Shown here piece by piece: positions 13,189-26,400 of a DNA stretch of 64,000 bases. The stretch is taken from assembly GCA_019614645.1 (NCBI GenBank), contig JABWDB010000009.1, positions 2,188,501-2,252,500 of the forward strand. Direction: 5' to 3'. A program made the translations under genes and the position numbers. The notes below the pieces were generated by a model. It saw nothing but the letters and a program-made list of their open reading frames with translations. It made no database searches and had not been told where the DNA came from. The DNA comes from Stratiolaelaps scimitus (lineage: Eukaryota > Arthropoda > Arachnida > Mesostigmata > Laelapidae). Every line of letters starts with the position of its first letter. Position 1 is the first letter of the stretch.

Positions 13189-14397
13189 AGGTGGGCCCTG
13201 CCTCCATACAGCCAACCTTCTGGAAGGAGTTTGTCACATACTGGTAACCACAACGGGGGACAAACGCATTCATTTTCTTTGTCAACGCTTGTTTATTATT
13301 GAACGTACAAGAACTCAACAGCATCGCTATGGCTCTAGGTCCCATGCTTACTATTTGGCTATTTGAGGGGACTAGCTCTTTCATAAAATTTTCTTTCTGT
13401 TAACCATACGAATCATGAAAAAACTAGCGAAATTTGCTCAGAAAAGTGTATATTTTACAATGCAACAAAGTTTACGCCACCATTTCGTTTTCAGTTCCTA
13501 TTACTCCAGTGTAGATGAGCCACTATCAAAGATTCCTATTGAGGTTCTCTGATAGAGAAAGATCAAACTCGAGCTTGATGCTTCAAGCTGATAGCTTGCG
13601 AAGTCATCACCATGACCAAGAGCCACGTGTATATCCCCCTCATATGATTACATGAGCCTGTCAGGCACGCGGCAGTCCTTGCCACACACCATGCGCCATG
13701 GACGTGTACATATATATATATATACAATATATACATATAGTACAAAGGGAGGACCTTTCTTGAACTATATAGACTCAAGAGAAAGAGGTTTGGCGTCAGC
13801 TTCCTACATGGGGTGTCGGTACGGCGCTAAAGCTATCTGTACCCTGACAACTACGCCGTGTATTTCCGTGCACTTGTTTGAGGTTCATTTCGAATTCGCG
13901 TATGAGTCCCCACAGTCTCTGTGTGATGATGTCGCCGTGCTGTATCATCTTTTCCACGGTACCATCCAACTTTACGCCTCACTGGACTCAGTGGTGAGTT
14001 CTTCCTTTCCGACTCGTAAGAGTTCCTACCACCAGGGGAACATGGGAGCTTCTACGAGAAATAGCGCCTGTAATGCCGACGGTGAGCATCGAAAAAACAT
14101 CGTCGACGGCTACGGGAGACCCCAGCATCGAAAAACGCGCTCCGTAGGTGTGACGGCTACTCAGGCCACGACTCCTTGGTCGTTGGTCGCCTATGGTCTC
14201 TCTACCCCTCTCTTCCTATCTCTGTCTCTCTGTCGTTATTTTATTTTCCGTATGTCCTTCCTAATTTATTCTCAATTCGCACGCCGATGTGGTCAGGATG
14301 TTCCAACAGAGACGCGTTTAGACAGTGTTGCGGTAGAGACAGCCTTGTACGTTCCCACTTTACGCCGCTGCTTGAGTTCGAACTATTGTAAAGCAAA
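13189..14397. other. Segment with a long unrecognised open frame
   Basis: The + strand is open from 13652 to 14407 (251 codons), through a TA-rich microsatellite at about 13708-13740. The product has no recognisable domain and includes repeat-coded residues, so I do not call it a gene. Confidence 0.35.
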
Positions 14398-14500
14398 GTT
14401 TTACTAAAGGAGCGGCCATTTTCACAATGCTTAAATTCCCTTAAGCATTATGGGAATCGAAGTCCTTACCAGGTCACGGGACTCGAGTCCGTGTAGTGCC
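14398..14500 (-). repeat. tRNA-derived SINE-like element, copy B (diverged)
   Basis: On the minus strand a B-box-like ACTTCGATTCCC (14451-14462) is followed by a body containing TTAAGCATTGTGAAAATGGC and a CTCC...TAAAAC tail. This aligns with copy A (TTAAGCATTGTAAAAATTGC, then CTTCC and AATAAACC). An internal 9-bp inverted repeat, AATGCTTAA / TTAAGCATT (14426-14434 / 14441-14449), separates head and body. It is more diverged than copies A and C. Confidence 0.45.
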
Positions 14501-17500
14501 GATAGCTGCTCGTGGAAGACCGACGACGAAGGAGATAAAAACGTGGAACATATTTTCGGGTTGAAGCTCCCACGAACATTTGAGGACACACTCTTCGAAT
14601 ACTGTAATACCTAGCCTGTATGGATCTGCACATCGCAAATAAAGAGCGGCACCCTAAACAAACTGTGAAGGAAAGCCGGTTAGATGAACCAAAGTGACCG
14701 GCACTAGCTATCGTGAAATGAAACCTCCCTGTCTCGTAAAGCCACCCGTGGGCGCGTCTCTCTCATGTTCTCTCTATTATACTATACTTTTGTGGCACTC
14801 TCGATGGTCCGCGAAGGCGGTAGTGGACCGGTGTGCAATAGGAATTTTAATATGTTTTGGGAAATTCAAAGCACCGGGCAAGGGCCGTAACTCCAGCAGT
14901 GGAGGGAGCATCTCGCGTTGTTGGCCTCGACGTTCGCCTCAAATGTGACGAATATCAAGTATGCAACAATGCATATATATATACATATATATATATATAT
15001 ATTATATATATATAGCAACCACGGATAGAACCGTCGTGGCTGCTAGCAATGCAGCATAAGCAGCTATGCCGCACCATCACAATAGAAGCTTGTTTTTGGT
15101 AGCGGCTGAACAACGGATCTTTCTCTCAAAATCTCATACAGAAAGCTCACGTAGTCATATCAGTTGAAAGCTCAGAGCTAGTGGGATGGATAGTAGCGAA
15201 AAAGGTATCACGTTCAGTAGAAAAATTGATAACACGACGGCCAGCTACGGCCAGTAACCTATTTGCACGGCGCGTTTATTCACCTGTCGCCCTTCTCCGT
15301 TTCGCTTCGGCTGTATCCAGAGGCTGGCGAGACTGGATTATGTATATGTAGGTGAACGAGAAGGTATCGAAAAATTGATACGAACACCTCAACTGAACTC
15401 TATTCGAGCAAATCCGATTGTAAATCGAGTAAGAATACATGGCTGGGGACGGTACAGTAGGTGGCAATGATAGTGTACAATACTTATGTATGTTAGCGAA
15501 ATTCGAAAATGCATTAACAGACTAATCGTTGCATGTTCACCATTGAAAATGCATTCAGCCGTCTTGGACGCTGTCCACGTTTGACAATGATTCGTACTGC
15601 AGCTCGCGAGGTATTGGTGACTATAAATCATTCGATTCAATTTGTCGTGGGAGTGCTCTTCCATGTAGGGTAATCGGCCAATTCAACGCGCTGTCTCAGT
15701 TTATCTATGTGCTCTCACAGAGAACTTTAATTAGTGACAGAGGTTGCTATAACCCACCCAGAACTAGTCCGAGTAAGGATTCAGTGTTCTCAGAGACAGT
15801 TGTACTCTTTGCCCGGCTACTGGTCGACCCGCCATTCGCAGTTCAGGCTCGAAGCTCAGAGACCCGCGCACTGCGTATAGAGAACTTTCGCCTGGCTTAC
15901 TCACCAGTGACAACAGGTGAAGTGATTCCCCACTTTGGCGTCGACGCGGCTGACGTTTTTCTTCGAGAAAGAATCCAATTGGAATGTGGGAGCCAGCATA
16001 GATCGACTTGACAACGACTGAACTTCGACGGAAATGCCTCTGTGGCTGGGTGTCTTGGTCTCGGCTCTCCTATCGGGGTTGGCTTTGAACAGCTGAATCT
16101 GAGGTCGGCGGGGAATTGACTGCGAAGTGTGTAACCTTTCGGAACTGCCGTTTCAAGGGTGTTCATAAACTTCATAAACTGTAAACATTACGTGCAGTTC
16201 ATATTACATTGCGTGCCGGCTGAGATGGAACAGGCCCGCTTCGCCGAGGGTGCGAGTTAGTGTTTCGCATGGTGAGGCAGATATTTTGATGCGAAATTAA
16301 ATTCATGTAGCATAAGAGTGGAAATGGGGCGATTTACAATGAAGTATCTGACAACATCACAGGCACTGTGTGCTGCCTTAGTGTCTATTCACTGAAAGTG
16401 TATCCAAAGCGTGAGAGAAAAGCTTTGACATGTTCACAAGCAATGCCTGCACATTTTAAGCTTCTTTTCATTGTTATTATAGTATCAGTTCTTTGCGAGT
16501 CGGGGGCTGTTAAACAAAGGCTGCATAGTGTTTTTAGCTCTTCCAAACAGATGCTATTCGATACGTGAACCCATTGCGTGCCAAGCCAAACTATACAATA
16601 TATACCGAGCAACCGAGTTAAGCAGGGGTGATGGTGGTAGGTACAATAGACTACAGACGAATATTCTTCGTAATATATATAGCGCCTAGCTTATCCAGAT
16701 TATACGGCAGTTCGAAACGTAAACATATTCTGAATACTCCTTCCTTCGGGGTGTTCATGTAACCGCAACAATGGATGATACAGCAACCATCTGAAAATGA
16801 TACAGCGTAACTATAATGCTTCCGCGTGATCCGATCGTGGGCCATCCAATGGCAATGTTCGATAATGCAGCACTGTCAACACCCTGAATGGACCGAATAG
16901 CCAACGAATCGTTCACCATTGCCATATCTGCCTTGCGGTTACCCTATAGCCGCGCTTAATAACGGAGCGTGACCGCATTGTGCACACATTGGCCATTTGT
17001 CGCTCGACAAGTTTCTTCCATTCTCATTTCTTTAACAATCATCCCCTTTGTCGCCGCATCCCGAACGGTCCTGACGGAAGGGGTCGCGGCCGCCGACGCT
17101 GCCGTCTGCATCGCGACTGCAAGGGCCCAGTCCGTCGACTTCGCAAGGGGACGCAATGGGGTGGGGTGGGGTGTGATGACGCCAGAGAGCAGAAGCGGTA
17201 CTGCTGCGGCTGCCGCCTCCGCCTCCGCCGCCGCCTCCACCAGCGAGGACTAAGTCAGTGAAGCAGCGGCGGAATGTGGCCGGCCTCACTGGGAGGAGAT
17301 GAGTCCCGTTGCCCCCGACGCCCCCAAGCGACCATAGACGGAAGAACGAAGAGACGGAGCAGCCTCGAAGAAGACCAAGAGGAGACCTAAGCGAAGCTAA
17401 GCGGCAAGAGGAGCGGGTCGACCCCTTCGGGGCAGCAATAGCAGTAGCAGCAGTTGTCGGAGTTATGACGCGGGCGGCGCCGTTGCAGAGACGCGAGGAA

Positions 17501-20500
17501 ATTCAAGATGGCGGAGCAGACCCGTCGGGTGGGGCGGCTAGAGACGTGAGCAGACTGCGGTCTTGCAGGCTGACAGTGGCAGAGGCAGGAGCAGAGCAAT
17601 ACTCATCGAGGAAGACCCTTCAGTCCGGACAGACATCGCGCTGCAGCGGTCGGCGTAGCGAGGCGTCTCTCTCGCTAGGCGGCGTCCTGTTCGCCCTATT
17701 CTGGCCCTGGAACTCTGGCGAGAACGCGGCGGTCGACCGGGTTCGTCAGCAAGCGGTCGGCTGCTGTCGACAAGAGACGGTGAAGACTTGAAGAAGAACA
17801 GCAGAGGCAGCGGGATGTCGCTGCTATCGTTCGCAGACTGATGCGGCGTTGATTTAACAGGGGGACGTGGTCGACGGCAGAGTACTGTGTTAGTAAATGG
17901 CCGATCATTTGCTCTTGCAAAAGCGAACGAGTTCAAGTCTGAATGTTCACTCGGAACACGAGGGGGGCAGTCGAATCGGCGACATCGACAAAAAGTAGTT
18001 ATGATTCCAATCGTTTTCCTACAAACGAGAGACTCAACACAGGGGCCAAAAGTCAATAATGACAAACTCGTAGAGTGTGCGAGACAGGAAGATTTAGCCA
18101 GGCAAGCGCTATGTGTAGATTTTGTCAACACCTTGAATGAACGCAACACCTGTGAACCGAATCAAGGGAGACCTGGTCACTTCCCAGTCAAAAAAGGCGA
18201 AAACATTTTACTAATCAATCGCACGTACACAGCCTTTAGCCCTAGGCAGTCTCAACTAATACTTAAACGGTCACAACATTCTGAGAAGCATCGGAAACGC
18301 TAAAACCCATTTACAACGCGGCTAGCAGTTGGAACACTTCCGATTTAGGAGAATTATGAAATGGTAAGGCAAAGCGGCGAACTCACACGATCGCTATTGT
18401 AAATCTCGGATATTGTGCTACTGTGTACGTAGTTACGCTAAATGTTTTATAACTTGTATAGTACGATCACCGTAAAGCTATAATAATATTATTTATATGG
18501 AATTCGAACAACTTGAGTCGAAGTGTCATCGGTGGTAAAGTTGCGCTTAATTTTAAAAATAACAATCTCTCTTGGTATCCGTTGACATCTTAAGAAGTGC
18601 GCCGAACTGTCATTACGTATCGCTCCCGCTGAGACGGTTGTGACAAAAAAGAGAAATGATTATAGTAAAAGTACATCTTCTCTAACATCCTCACATCGGT
18701 CAATTTCGACAACGCTCACAAAGTGTTATAGAATACATGCTCGCTAGTCTACGTTGAGTGCAGCTACCGGACATTTGTTTTATTATCAATAATTCTGCAA
18801 TATATACTGCTCCGAAATATCTACCATTCGACTATAATGCTATATCGTCACCATAGGTTTTTTGACCCGCCTACAGTATTGTGCTTTGTGGCATCCGTTT
18901 CCTTTTCGTCACACCCTCCATGATTACTCCGCTCTGTTCAGAATTGTCTCAGCTTCCCCTTCATTCTATTGAACGCCGCGTCAACGCTTGAAAAGGTTTA
19001 ACGAAGCGGCATTTTTCCCTCAGGGTTAGCTACCGCACAGCCGACAGTGGCGACTGATATCCGTGAGGTGGTATCACTGAGGCCTTCTCTCCTCGGTTTC
19101 GTGGTGTGTGAGGTCGTGAGGCGGTGGCCGCGTGTTTTTCGTCCTCGCGAAGGATCCCTTACAAGGCCCTTCTCAGCGGTCGTCTCCGGTTTCTGTCCTC
19201 CACTTCTTGTTGCTGAGTCGAAGGACACGACTGGCTGGGTCCTAACCTCGCCGCTGATACCGTTCCACCCCCCATTCCCTTGACTCTTAGGCAAGACTTC
19301 TTCTCCAGACGTCCTGCCTGGTCATGTATGTTCGAGTCTTTTCCATGGAGTCGTTTGTGTTCCACATTGTCTTCGGCTGTTTTGTTCGCCTTCTCCCTGC
19401 ATGTCGCCTCCCTGCCCGACCCTGCTCCATCCTAATTGCAAGCTTAGCCAAATGGACATGGCTGCCGATCCCAACCAGGAACCAAGACTCGAGAGCCGGT
19501 CCGGTCGGCCACAGGATACGACGGATACTGTGTCAGGGGTATTTGTTTCGACTGTGGCTCGTCGTAGCTGGGCCAGCCAGCGAGCTACCACAACTTCGGG
19601 GGAGGATTCTTCGCTCAAGTTCTTGTTCTCCTACACTAACTGTTCTCGTATAGCGGAACGTCCCGTGTATGTTCCTTGTAGCACTTGCGGCCGCGACCGT
19701 CTTCCTCGACCGCCTCTCTCTATACTTGTACACCCAACGAGTGGCTCGTGGAAAACAAAGGGGGCGAAGGGGGGCATGTCGCGGCGCGTGTCAACGTAAG
19801 CGTAAGTGGCAGCGGCTAGGGCCACCGAGCACAGGTCGGGCTTTCGGGCGCTAGTTTCTCACTCGCTCGCCCAGTCGGTCTCGGACGGTTCGTCTCGCTT
19901 TCAGGATCGCCCTGGCCGACCTCAGCGGCGTTTTCCTGGATGTCGTCGAGAAGACGATTTCATCCCAACGAGCTACTGCTGCTGCTGCTACTGATATTCG
20001 CTGCAATGAGCGCTGCTCGCTGCTACCTCTCAGCTCCGAGCTCACAAGAGTGAGCCGGGATTCCGGGATTACGGCGGCAGCCATATAGGGAGGGTCGCGT
20101 ATTCCTCTGGAATATGCAGCGCTCCATGAGATTAGCTGCAGTTGTGGCACTTCGAGCTGGCCGGCCGAACGGACAGGGAGAGAGGGGTATTGAGGGGGCG
20201 CTTCTGTCCGCGTGTTTTCACCCAAGGACCCACTCGCTGCACCCAACGGAGCAGAAAGCCTGGGCAGCACTTACGGCTGCGGCACTCCCGGGCTTCGGTG
20301 GTGGTGGAGGTGGAGCCTTGAGCAAGCATTTGCAGTAATGTTTAATAAAGGAGATAGAACGAAACGGAATGGACGTTTAAGACTTTTCGCATCGATCAGG
20401 GAAGGTTGAAGGCACATCATTCTGGTATCCGTTCTAGTGGGATCTCGTGACCTCGTCGGGCGCGAAACTCACATTCGTCAACATGCACACACAGACATAT

Positions 20501-21868
20501 ATGAATACCCTTTGCTTTGTGGAACTTGAGTATTTGACCGGCGTGTATTGTTTACACTTCCCAAATAGAAAATATTGCTTCGGACGTTTAGGTGTGATGT
20601 AACCAAGTGCTCCATGAATTACAGCTGCCAAATGATTGATTTCGAGAAGTTATCGAGAGCAATCGGCGCTCGTATACAATGGGTCTAATAGTCGCGCCTA
20701 CATGAAACAGCGTACCTTAATTTCAAATTAGATTGCCGGCGACTTCAATGCGTAATTCATAGTGTTATTTCGAGAATGCACACTTTTCAAGCCAACCGTA
20801 GAGTGGTCAACCACTACATTGACTGCTCGCGTGAAATTTGGCTTGCGTTTGTTGCGACATGGAAACGAGTCACTAAAATTGTTTTATGGAACTTAGCTGT
20901 GATCGTAGTGGAAGAAAGAGCGTGACTTGAGCACATCTACGTAATTATATGCTAAACAAAATATACTTACAACAAGTGAGCCAGAAGTTCGTAGAATATA
21001 ATACATAATGAAGCATTGAGTCCAGAAACTTAACAAGACAATATAAGTGATCTTCATTGAAGCATGATATACGTCTAATTGAAAATTGTCTGCAAGCACC
21101 GTACTGCGATAGTTGCACAATAGGCGTTGTCACTCGAGGACAAGCATCGCAACTCATCGCGGCAAGTACAGCGTGAAGCTTGTCGCGTAAAGTTTGTGTG
21201 CACCTCCGGAAATCTGCCTCTCGAGATGAATTCCATTCCTTCCGTGGGGCGAGCCAACTATTGCAGGCTACAGTTGTGTACTCGCCCGCCACACATGTCG
21301 TGTTGCTCGGCTGCTCTCCTCGTACGAGTTGCTTTTCTCAGCATCCAAGTGTGCGGCGAAGAGAAGCAACGCAGTCAGCCTGCACTCGGCCCGTATGACC
21401 ACTGCGCTCCCCGAAGGCAGACACTGCGGCAATTGGCCTACTTATTATTTTTGCCTAATCGCAAGCCTTGTGTCGTTATTGCCGCTGGCCACGCAATGGC
21501 TCGTACGTTGTCGCGGCCGGCAAACGAAACGTTTGAGCCAAATGTTGCGTCGTTCGTCAGACGCCTACGGCTGACCTCGGACGCCCTGTGACCACGACAT
21601 GTTGGGTTTCCTTTTCGCATGCGGCCGGCCCTATCGTTCTATTGGTCTATTGGAGAAGAGGATCGCGGGATCCCCACGTGGCCGCTAGGCCGATGGGCAC
21701 GCACAGTGAAAGACATGACACTGCAATATCCTATTATCAAGGCGCACAGCAAGAGTGATAGCATATGACATAAACGCTTGCCAGGATCTGTTTGCCATGT
21801 TGTTCTCTCTGTGATGTGTATGTTTGGCCTGAGACGAGGTGCCACGGACATCACGGCAATAGGATAGT
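14501..21868. other. No recognisable gene; two GC-rich islands
   Basis: Islands at about 16960-17880 and 19040-20330 carry low-complexity open frames (Ala/Gly, Arg or Ser rich) on both strands. 17887-18303 stays open for 138 codons without homology. The rest is AT-rich and empty as far as I can see. Confidence 0.4.
14970..15015. repeat. (TA)n microsatellite
   Basis: TA-rich run with two interruptions (TACATA and TTATA). Confidence 0.85.
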
Positions 21869-21892
21869 TGACGTCAGTCCCGGGACTGACGT
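21869..21892. promoter_or_regulatory. 22-bp perfect palindrome containing a CRE-like site
   Basis: Bases 21871-21892 are a perfect palindrome centred on CCCGGG, with ACGTCAGTC on the left and GACTGACGT on the right. With the preceding TG, the left side reads TGACGTCA (21869-21876), the full CRE/ATF consensus. It lies 140 bases upstream of the putative primer-binding-site motif. Its role is unknown. Confidence 0.5.
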
Positions 21893-22031
21893 TTGGTCGG
21901 CTGTAGTTCGCCTAAGCGTGGTGGAAGAACCCTGGATGGTTGGAGGTGGGACACTGAACCGAGAGCCGTGGTAAGGACCCTGAGTATGGGAATACCCTTT
22001 GTGCTGGCAGACACAGTGTCTTACCGTTAGC

Positions 22032-22048
22032 ATGGCGTCAGAAGTGGA
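22032..22048 (+). other. Possible LTR-retrotransposon primer-binding-site motif
   Basis: The string TGGCGTCAGAAGTGG follows ...GTTAGCA, the arrangement expected where an LTR ends in CA and a tRNA primer-binding site starts with TGG. Similar TGG(C/T)GTCAGAAGTGG strings occur after 5' LTRs of many animal Gypsy-type elements. No second LTR, gag, protease or reverse transcriptase is recognisable in the next kilobase, where the mariner copy lies. It may be a relic of a deleted element or chance. Confidence 0.3.
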
Positions 22049-22539
22049 AATGAACATGCTTGCCAATCCCTCTCTCAGCGCTCTGTGTCCCGAGCAGCCG
22101 TCGCGCTGTCCTCCGCGGGGCTGGTTACTGGTTCCCCTGGGAGTTCAAACTTATTGTGTCCCCGACTAACCGGGACCTCCTTCAGGGCCCACCTAGTAGC
22201 CGCCTCCCACTACGAGCTGTTCTTCGGCCTGCTTCTCGCCTCTTGCCTTTCGAGTTGTCCGTGGGGACCTGGTTGATTTGTAATGGCGAGATGCCCTCAG
22301 CCGTGTCAGGCTGGGAGTGCAAGACGAGATCTTAGGCGAGGAAGGAAGGCTAGACAGAGGCGAACGTAAACCCATGGCTGGTCAATAAGGCCCCCCCTCA
22401 CGGAAGTCAACCCAGAGATAGGTCTGGCGGTTGCTGCCGAGCTTGGAGTGAACTAGACGACACACTGCCTTGCTAATCCGAATGCTGCTGCACCTAGCCG
22501 AGACACCAAAAATGTGAATATTCGACTTTGGTCTCTTCG
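22049..22539. other. Segment between PBS-like motif and mariner
   Basis: GC-rich up to about 22330, with no gag-like protein that I can recognise. Confidence 0.3.
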
Positions 22540-23400
22540 TCACGATTTTTATATGAGAACTGCAGCTGAGACCATGAGGATTGCATTTAATGTGGGAAGG
22601 GAATCTGTGATTTCGATTTAAATAACAAGGAGCGTTCGGGTCGACCGCGACCGAGAGACGACGACGAATTGCTGACGCTCTTGAGTTGAATTCCGGTCCA
22701 GACAACTTGCCCAGGGAGCTTGCCGCTCAGCTGGGAGTAGGCCAGCCAACTGTAGTGCGTCGTCCACAAGCGCTAGAAAAGGTTCAAAAGAAATGAAAGT
22801 GGATATCACGGGAATTCAATGAAGATGCCATTGGCAACCGTCTCACCACTTATATATCGCTGCTTTCTCAGCAAACAAGGAAGCGATTTCTATAGGAAAT
22901 TGTTACGGGAGATGAAAAGTGCATATTCAACGATAATCCCTAACGCAAACAGGAGTGGTTAGACTTCAGTGCTCCGTATTTTGTGAGATCAGGAGTGAGT
23001 CTCCTATTATGAACTGCTCCAACCTGATGAAACGGGCAACGAAGATGTTACACGAGACAACACACCGAACTAAGCCGAGAAATTGAGAGGAAACGACCGT
23101 GAAGGGCAAACGACGGTGAATAGTGATACGAGCAAAGTAGTAAACAGCTAGTACTATTCTACATATAACCTGATCTTTGCTGGAAAATTCTGCCGCAGTC
23201 GGCATACAGCTCAGATATTGCTCCATCAGATTAGCACTTACTCAGATCCACGGAGCTCGGCCTGCGGAGAAGCCCTTCATATCAAGAGCAGAGGTCTGTA
23301 ATTGGTTGAATGGGTGGATCACCTCTAATGACGATATGTTTTCCGCCGCGAATCCACATGCTGCCTGATAGATCCTAAACCGTAATCATATAAACGTCCA
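22540..23400 (+). mobile_element. Degraded mariner transposon (mauritiana-like)
   Basis: Fossil Tc1/mariner superfamily element defined by its broken transposase (see the pseudogene entry). The span is about 860 bases against about 1.3 kb for an intact mariner, so internal deletions have occurred. I could not identify convincing terminal inverted repeats or a TA duplication, so the limits given are the outermost recognisable protein motifs with small margins. Confidence 0.8.
22547..23385 (+). pseudogene. Mariner transposase pseudogene
   Basis: Motifs in order: AAET of the N-terminal HTH (about 22562), DFDLNNKERSGRP at 22609-22647, a second HTH ELAAQLGVGQPTVVRR from 22716, KWISREFNED after it, and the catalytic first Asp in IVTGDEK (Asp codon 22911). 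Then YELLQPDET near 23010, SDIAPSD with the third catalytic Asp codon at 23229, VCNWLNGWITSND from 23294, and IHMLPDR near 23352. In-frame stops occur at 22794, 22893, 22941 and 23232. Frame changes lie between 22609 and 22716, and on both sides of VCNWLNGWI. First and third catalytic Asp codons are only 106 codons apart, about 20 fewer than normal, and the HDN motif with the second Asp is not visible. NWLNGWI and IHMLPDR resemble the mauritiana subfamily. The protein is dead. Confidence 0.85.
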
Positions 23401-26400
23401 GGTTCAACGACCGATCATCGGCTTAATGTAGACTTAAAATTTGCAGGGTAAGTGGAAATTTCGTGCGTTCTACTAATATGACTCGACATACATCGTGTCA
23501 TACTTTACTGATACTCTATATCGAAGGCTCTTCGAAGCCTCGTCGTTCTCGTCCGGAATCGAGTATCCTAGCCTGCAAATGGCATTTGACACGGGCCCGT
23601 TGTGAAAACCTGCCTACGCGTCAGACTGTATTTCGTACGGGATTGACGTCGTGCTTTGGGTTGTAACTGGCAGCCAGCGAACTTTATTTTCTCAGTAGGA
23701 GGCTTTTTGCGCAGTGTTCCGCGGCGAGCACCTTGGGCCTACAGGCCTAGCTGGTCCTAGCACGGGGACCATTACCACTCGCCAATTGAACTTGGACTCG
23801 ATGGACTCACCTGCTTGACGACTGTTCACTCAGGATTGGCAGCACTAGCGAAGGTCACTGTGGATAAAGTAGTGGTGCTGTTCCTGAAGAGTGGGTTAGG
23901 TCGTTTCACTGCAGATGTGAAGGAGTCATCGACCAATTTTGCTTCGTTCGAAACGGAAAGGAGAACCCGAAGTGTTGAGACGGACGTAGGGTGGACTAAG
24001 CTAGTCTAGTTTGTGTTCAGCCTTTGCCGAGATACACTAGGGCCTGAAAATGGTCTAAGAAGACCCGCTCTCAGCCGTTTTCAACACCCACCAGCCGAAT
24101 GGCCACCAATTCGTGTCTTCCTTAGGAGGACGTCTCTCTCACTTGTCGTGCAGCTTCGACCAGGGTAGTGCCGACTGGGCTGTATCCTGTTACAAAGTGT
24201 TTGCGTTTCAAGTGCTGTCGCCACCAAAGACGACTGCTGTCACTAAACGGGCCCTGAATGGCAGCCCGTCTAGGCCACACGGATCAGAGTAGGATAGGGC
24301 ACGTTCAGGATACGACGGCCTCGTGTGCTGTTCCTGATAAGCCCGCATGTCCCCTGCCTGTCCGCGAGCACAAGTGGGTCAACACGAAACACAAGGCCGT
24401 AGCAAGGACGCCTCGGACCACGCCGAAGAAGGAGCGAAATGGTACTGTCGGGCAAGGGACTCTGGCAAAAGCGGCCAGCGGAAGAAGAAGAGCCGAAGAT
24501 TAATGGAACTATGACAGGAGTGTCGTCCCCACACAGTACAACACCAGTACGACCCCTACGTCGACGTGTCTGCCCGAAAATAAGAGAAAAAGCATTGCGT
24601 CGACCCTCGGAATTTCGAATTGCGCTGAAGACAGAGCGAGTCGGCCGCTATGTGAGACAAGCAGCGAATTCGGCCGACACCTCCGAAAGAAATATCTGCA
24701 CGTGAAGCAAATTCTAGTTGCGACACCACCGACAAAGGTGCCGGCGTGCAGATCCCTTCAGCAGCAAGCACCTCTAGTTTTCTCGCCGTATCGGGAGGAG
24801 TAGGCGACAGCAAACTGTCCAGAGAGAAAATAGTAGAATAACAAAATGAAATCAGCGAACTGAGTATTGCTCACCATGTTTGTATCATAAGTGGTGTGTT
24901 TCGTATGCTATTACGATTGATTTGATGCAACTAATCCAACGGATCACATCTATTGCTAGATAGCGGTTTTCTGTCCACCGCCGCGATCTATACTTATATA
25001 GTAAGTGGCATTGCCTTCGTGCAATTTCGTACAGGAGTCAAGCTAACTGACGAGGCAAACGCCTCGATCATTGTGCAACTGCCCACACTGTGCATATTGA
25101 CTATAACGCCACTGGTGCTCTGTTGATCTATGTATGTGAGTGTGCTGTGGAACAATGCGGGAATTCTGCCGGGGGAGACCGATCGTATCCCGTTAACTTA
25201 ACTAACTTCCTCTTCGACGGATGAATAGTTCCCCACAGAGCTGGGCATCACTTCACTATTTCATTTCGTCGGCTTGCGATTTCCGACCGAAGAGTCGCCT
25301 GCCAGAGCTGTCACTGTCCCACCATAGACTGTTCCACTGTTCGTCTTCGCCGCTTGTTCCACTCAGCGGTCGGAATGACATTCTCACGACCGAGCGTCTC
25401 GGCTGCAGTCATTCTTACATTACACCTGTCACGATGTCTTTCGACGAGGCTGATCCGTTGATAACTCGACAACTCCCTGCCTCGTTCTGCAGCTCTATGC
25501 AGGTCCGGACAACGGCTTGTCGCGCATGGGGGACGCATACAAGCCTTTGTTGTAATCCGAAATTCCCGCGATTTCTTTTGCCGACTCCCCAATCTGCGGA
25601 TGACAACGGACCCCCAGCCGCACCCACCCTGTCCCCGATGGCCAGTGCCGCGCCTGTCCTCTGGCGTAGACGTGCAGCGTTCCTCAAATGTCGCCACGGC
25701 ATACGCAAGGCACAAGCCGGTGTCGGCAGGCAACACCATGCCTAAACGAGAAACTAGCGAGTACTGTTCGACTTTTGCGAAAGTCAACTTGTGTCAAAAC
25801 AGAAGTTAGGCTATTGACTGCGGAGGGCTCTGCCCGCGAACAGAGGCGGAGAGCAACGAGAAGTACCGGCTCGCTGCGAGTGGTTGGCGAGGAATTCCAA
25901 TTCGAAAATCGAAAACCTTTATTCTTTCGCCTCCCCTCCGGTAGTCTCTCCTAAGTTCCTCTTCCTATTTCGTCTTTGTCGATCTCAGCCTCGTTCGTGG
26001 AACCCCACCCAAACGTCATACAGTCTTCAACCGAACGTACAGCCAGTCAGAGACAGGGCAAGGTGCTATGTTTCGTTTTCAGACATTCGTTGAATTCTAA
26101 AGTCTGCAAAGAAGGCCAGCGCGTCCAGGAGCTGACTCGACCGGAAGTCTGTCGGAGCTGGCACTGACCGATCTACCATTGGGTTTTACAGGTCTCGGGG
26201 AGAGGTTAAGGTTGTGCATCGGGGCCGGCTCTTTTTGACGCCGACGGCTTCGCGAGAGGACATCACTACGGTCTGGGGAAGGCCGAGGGGCGAAATGCAT
26301 CGTACGAGGTTTTCCGCAGCTCTGAAAAAGCCAATGACAATGCGCAGGGGTTCAAGAAGATGAACAGCTGTGGTTTGACCCAATTTGCGCGCCGACGCAC

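Noticed and set aside
13652..14407. 251-codon open frame on the plus strand
   Set aside because: Begins in a TA microsatellite that codes repeated Tyr/Ile/Thr and runs into SINE copy B. No domain or splice support.
17538..18149. 203-codon minus-strand frame overlapping a 138-codon plus-strand frame
   Set aside because: Ser/Arg/Pro-rich low complexity, mutually overlapping frames, no homology.
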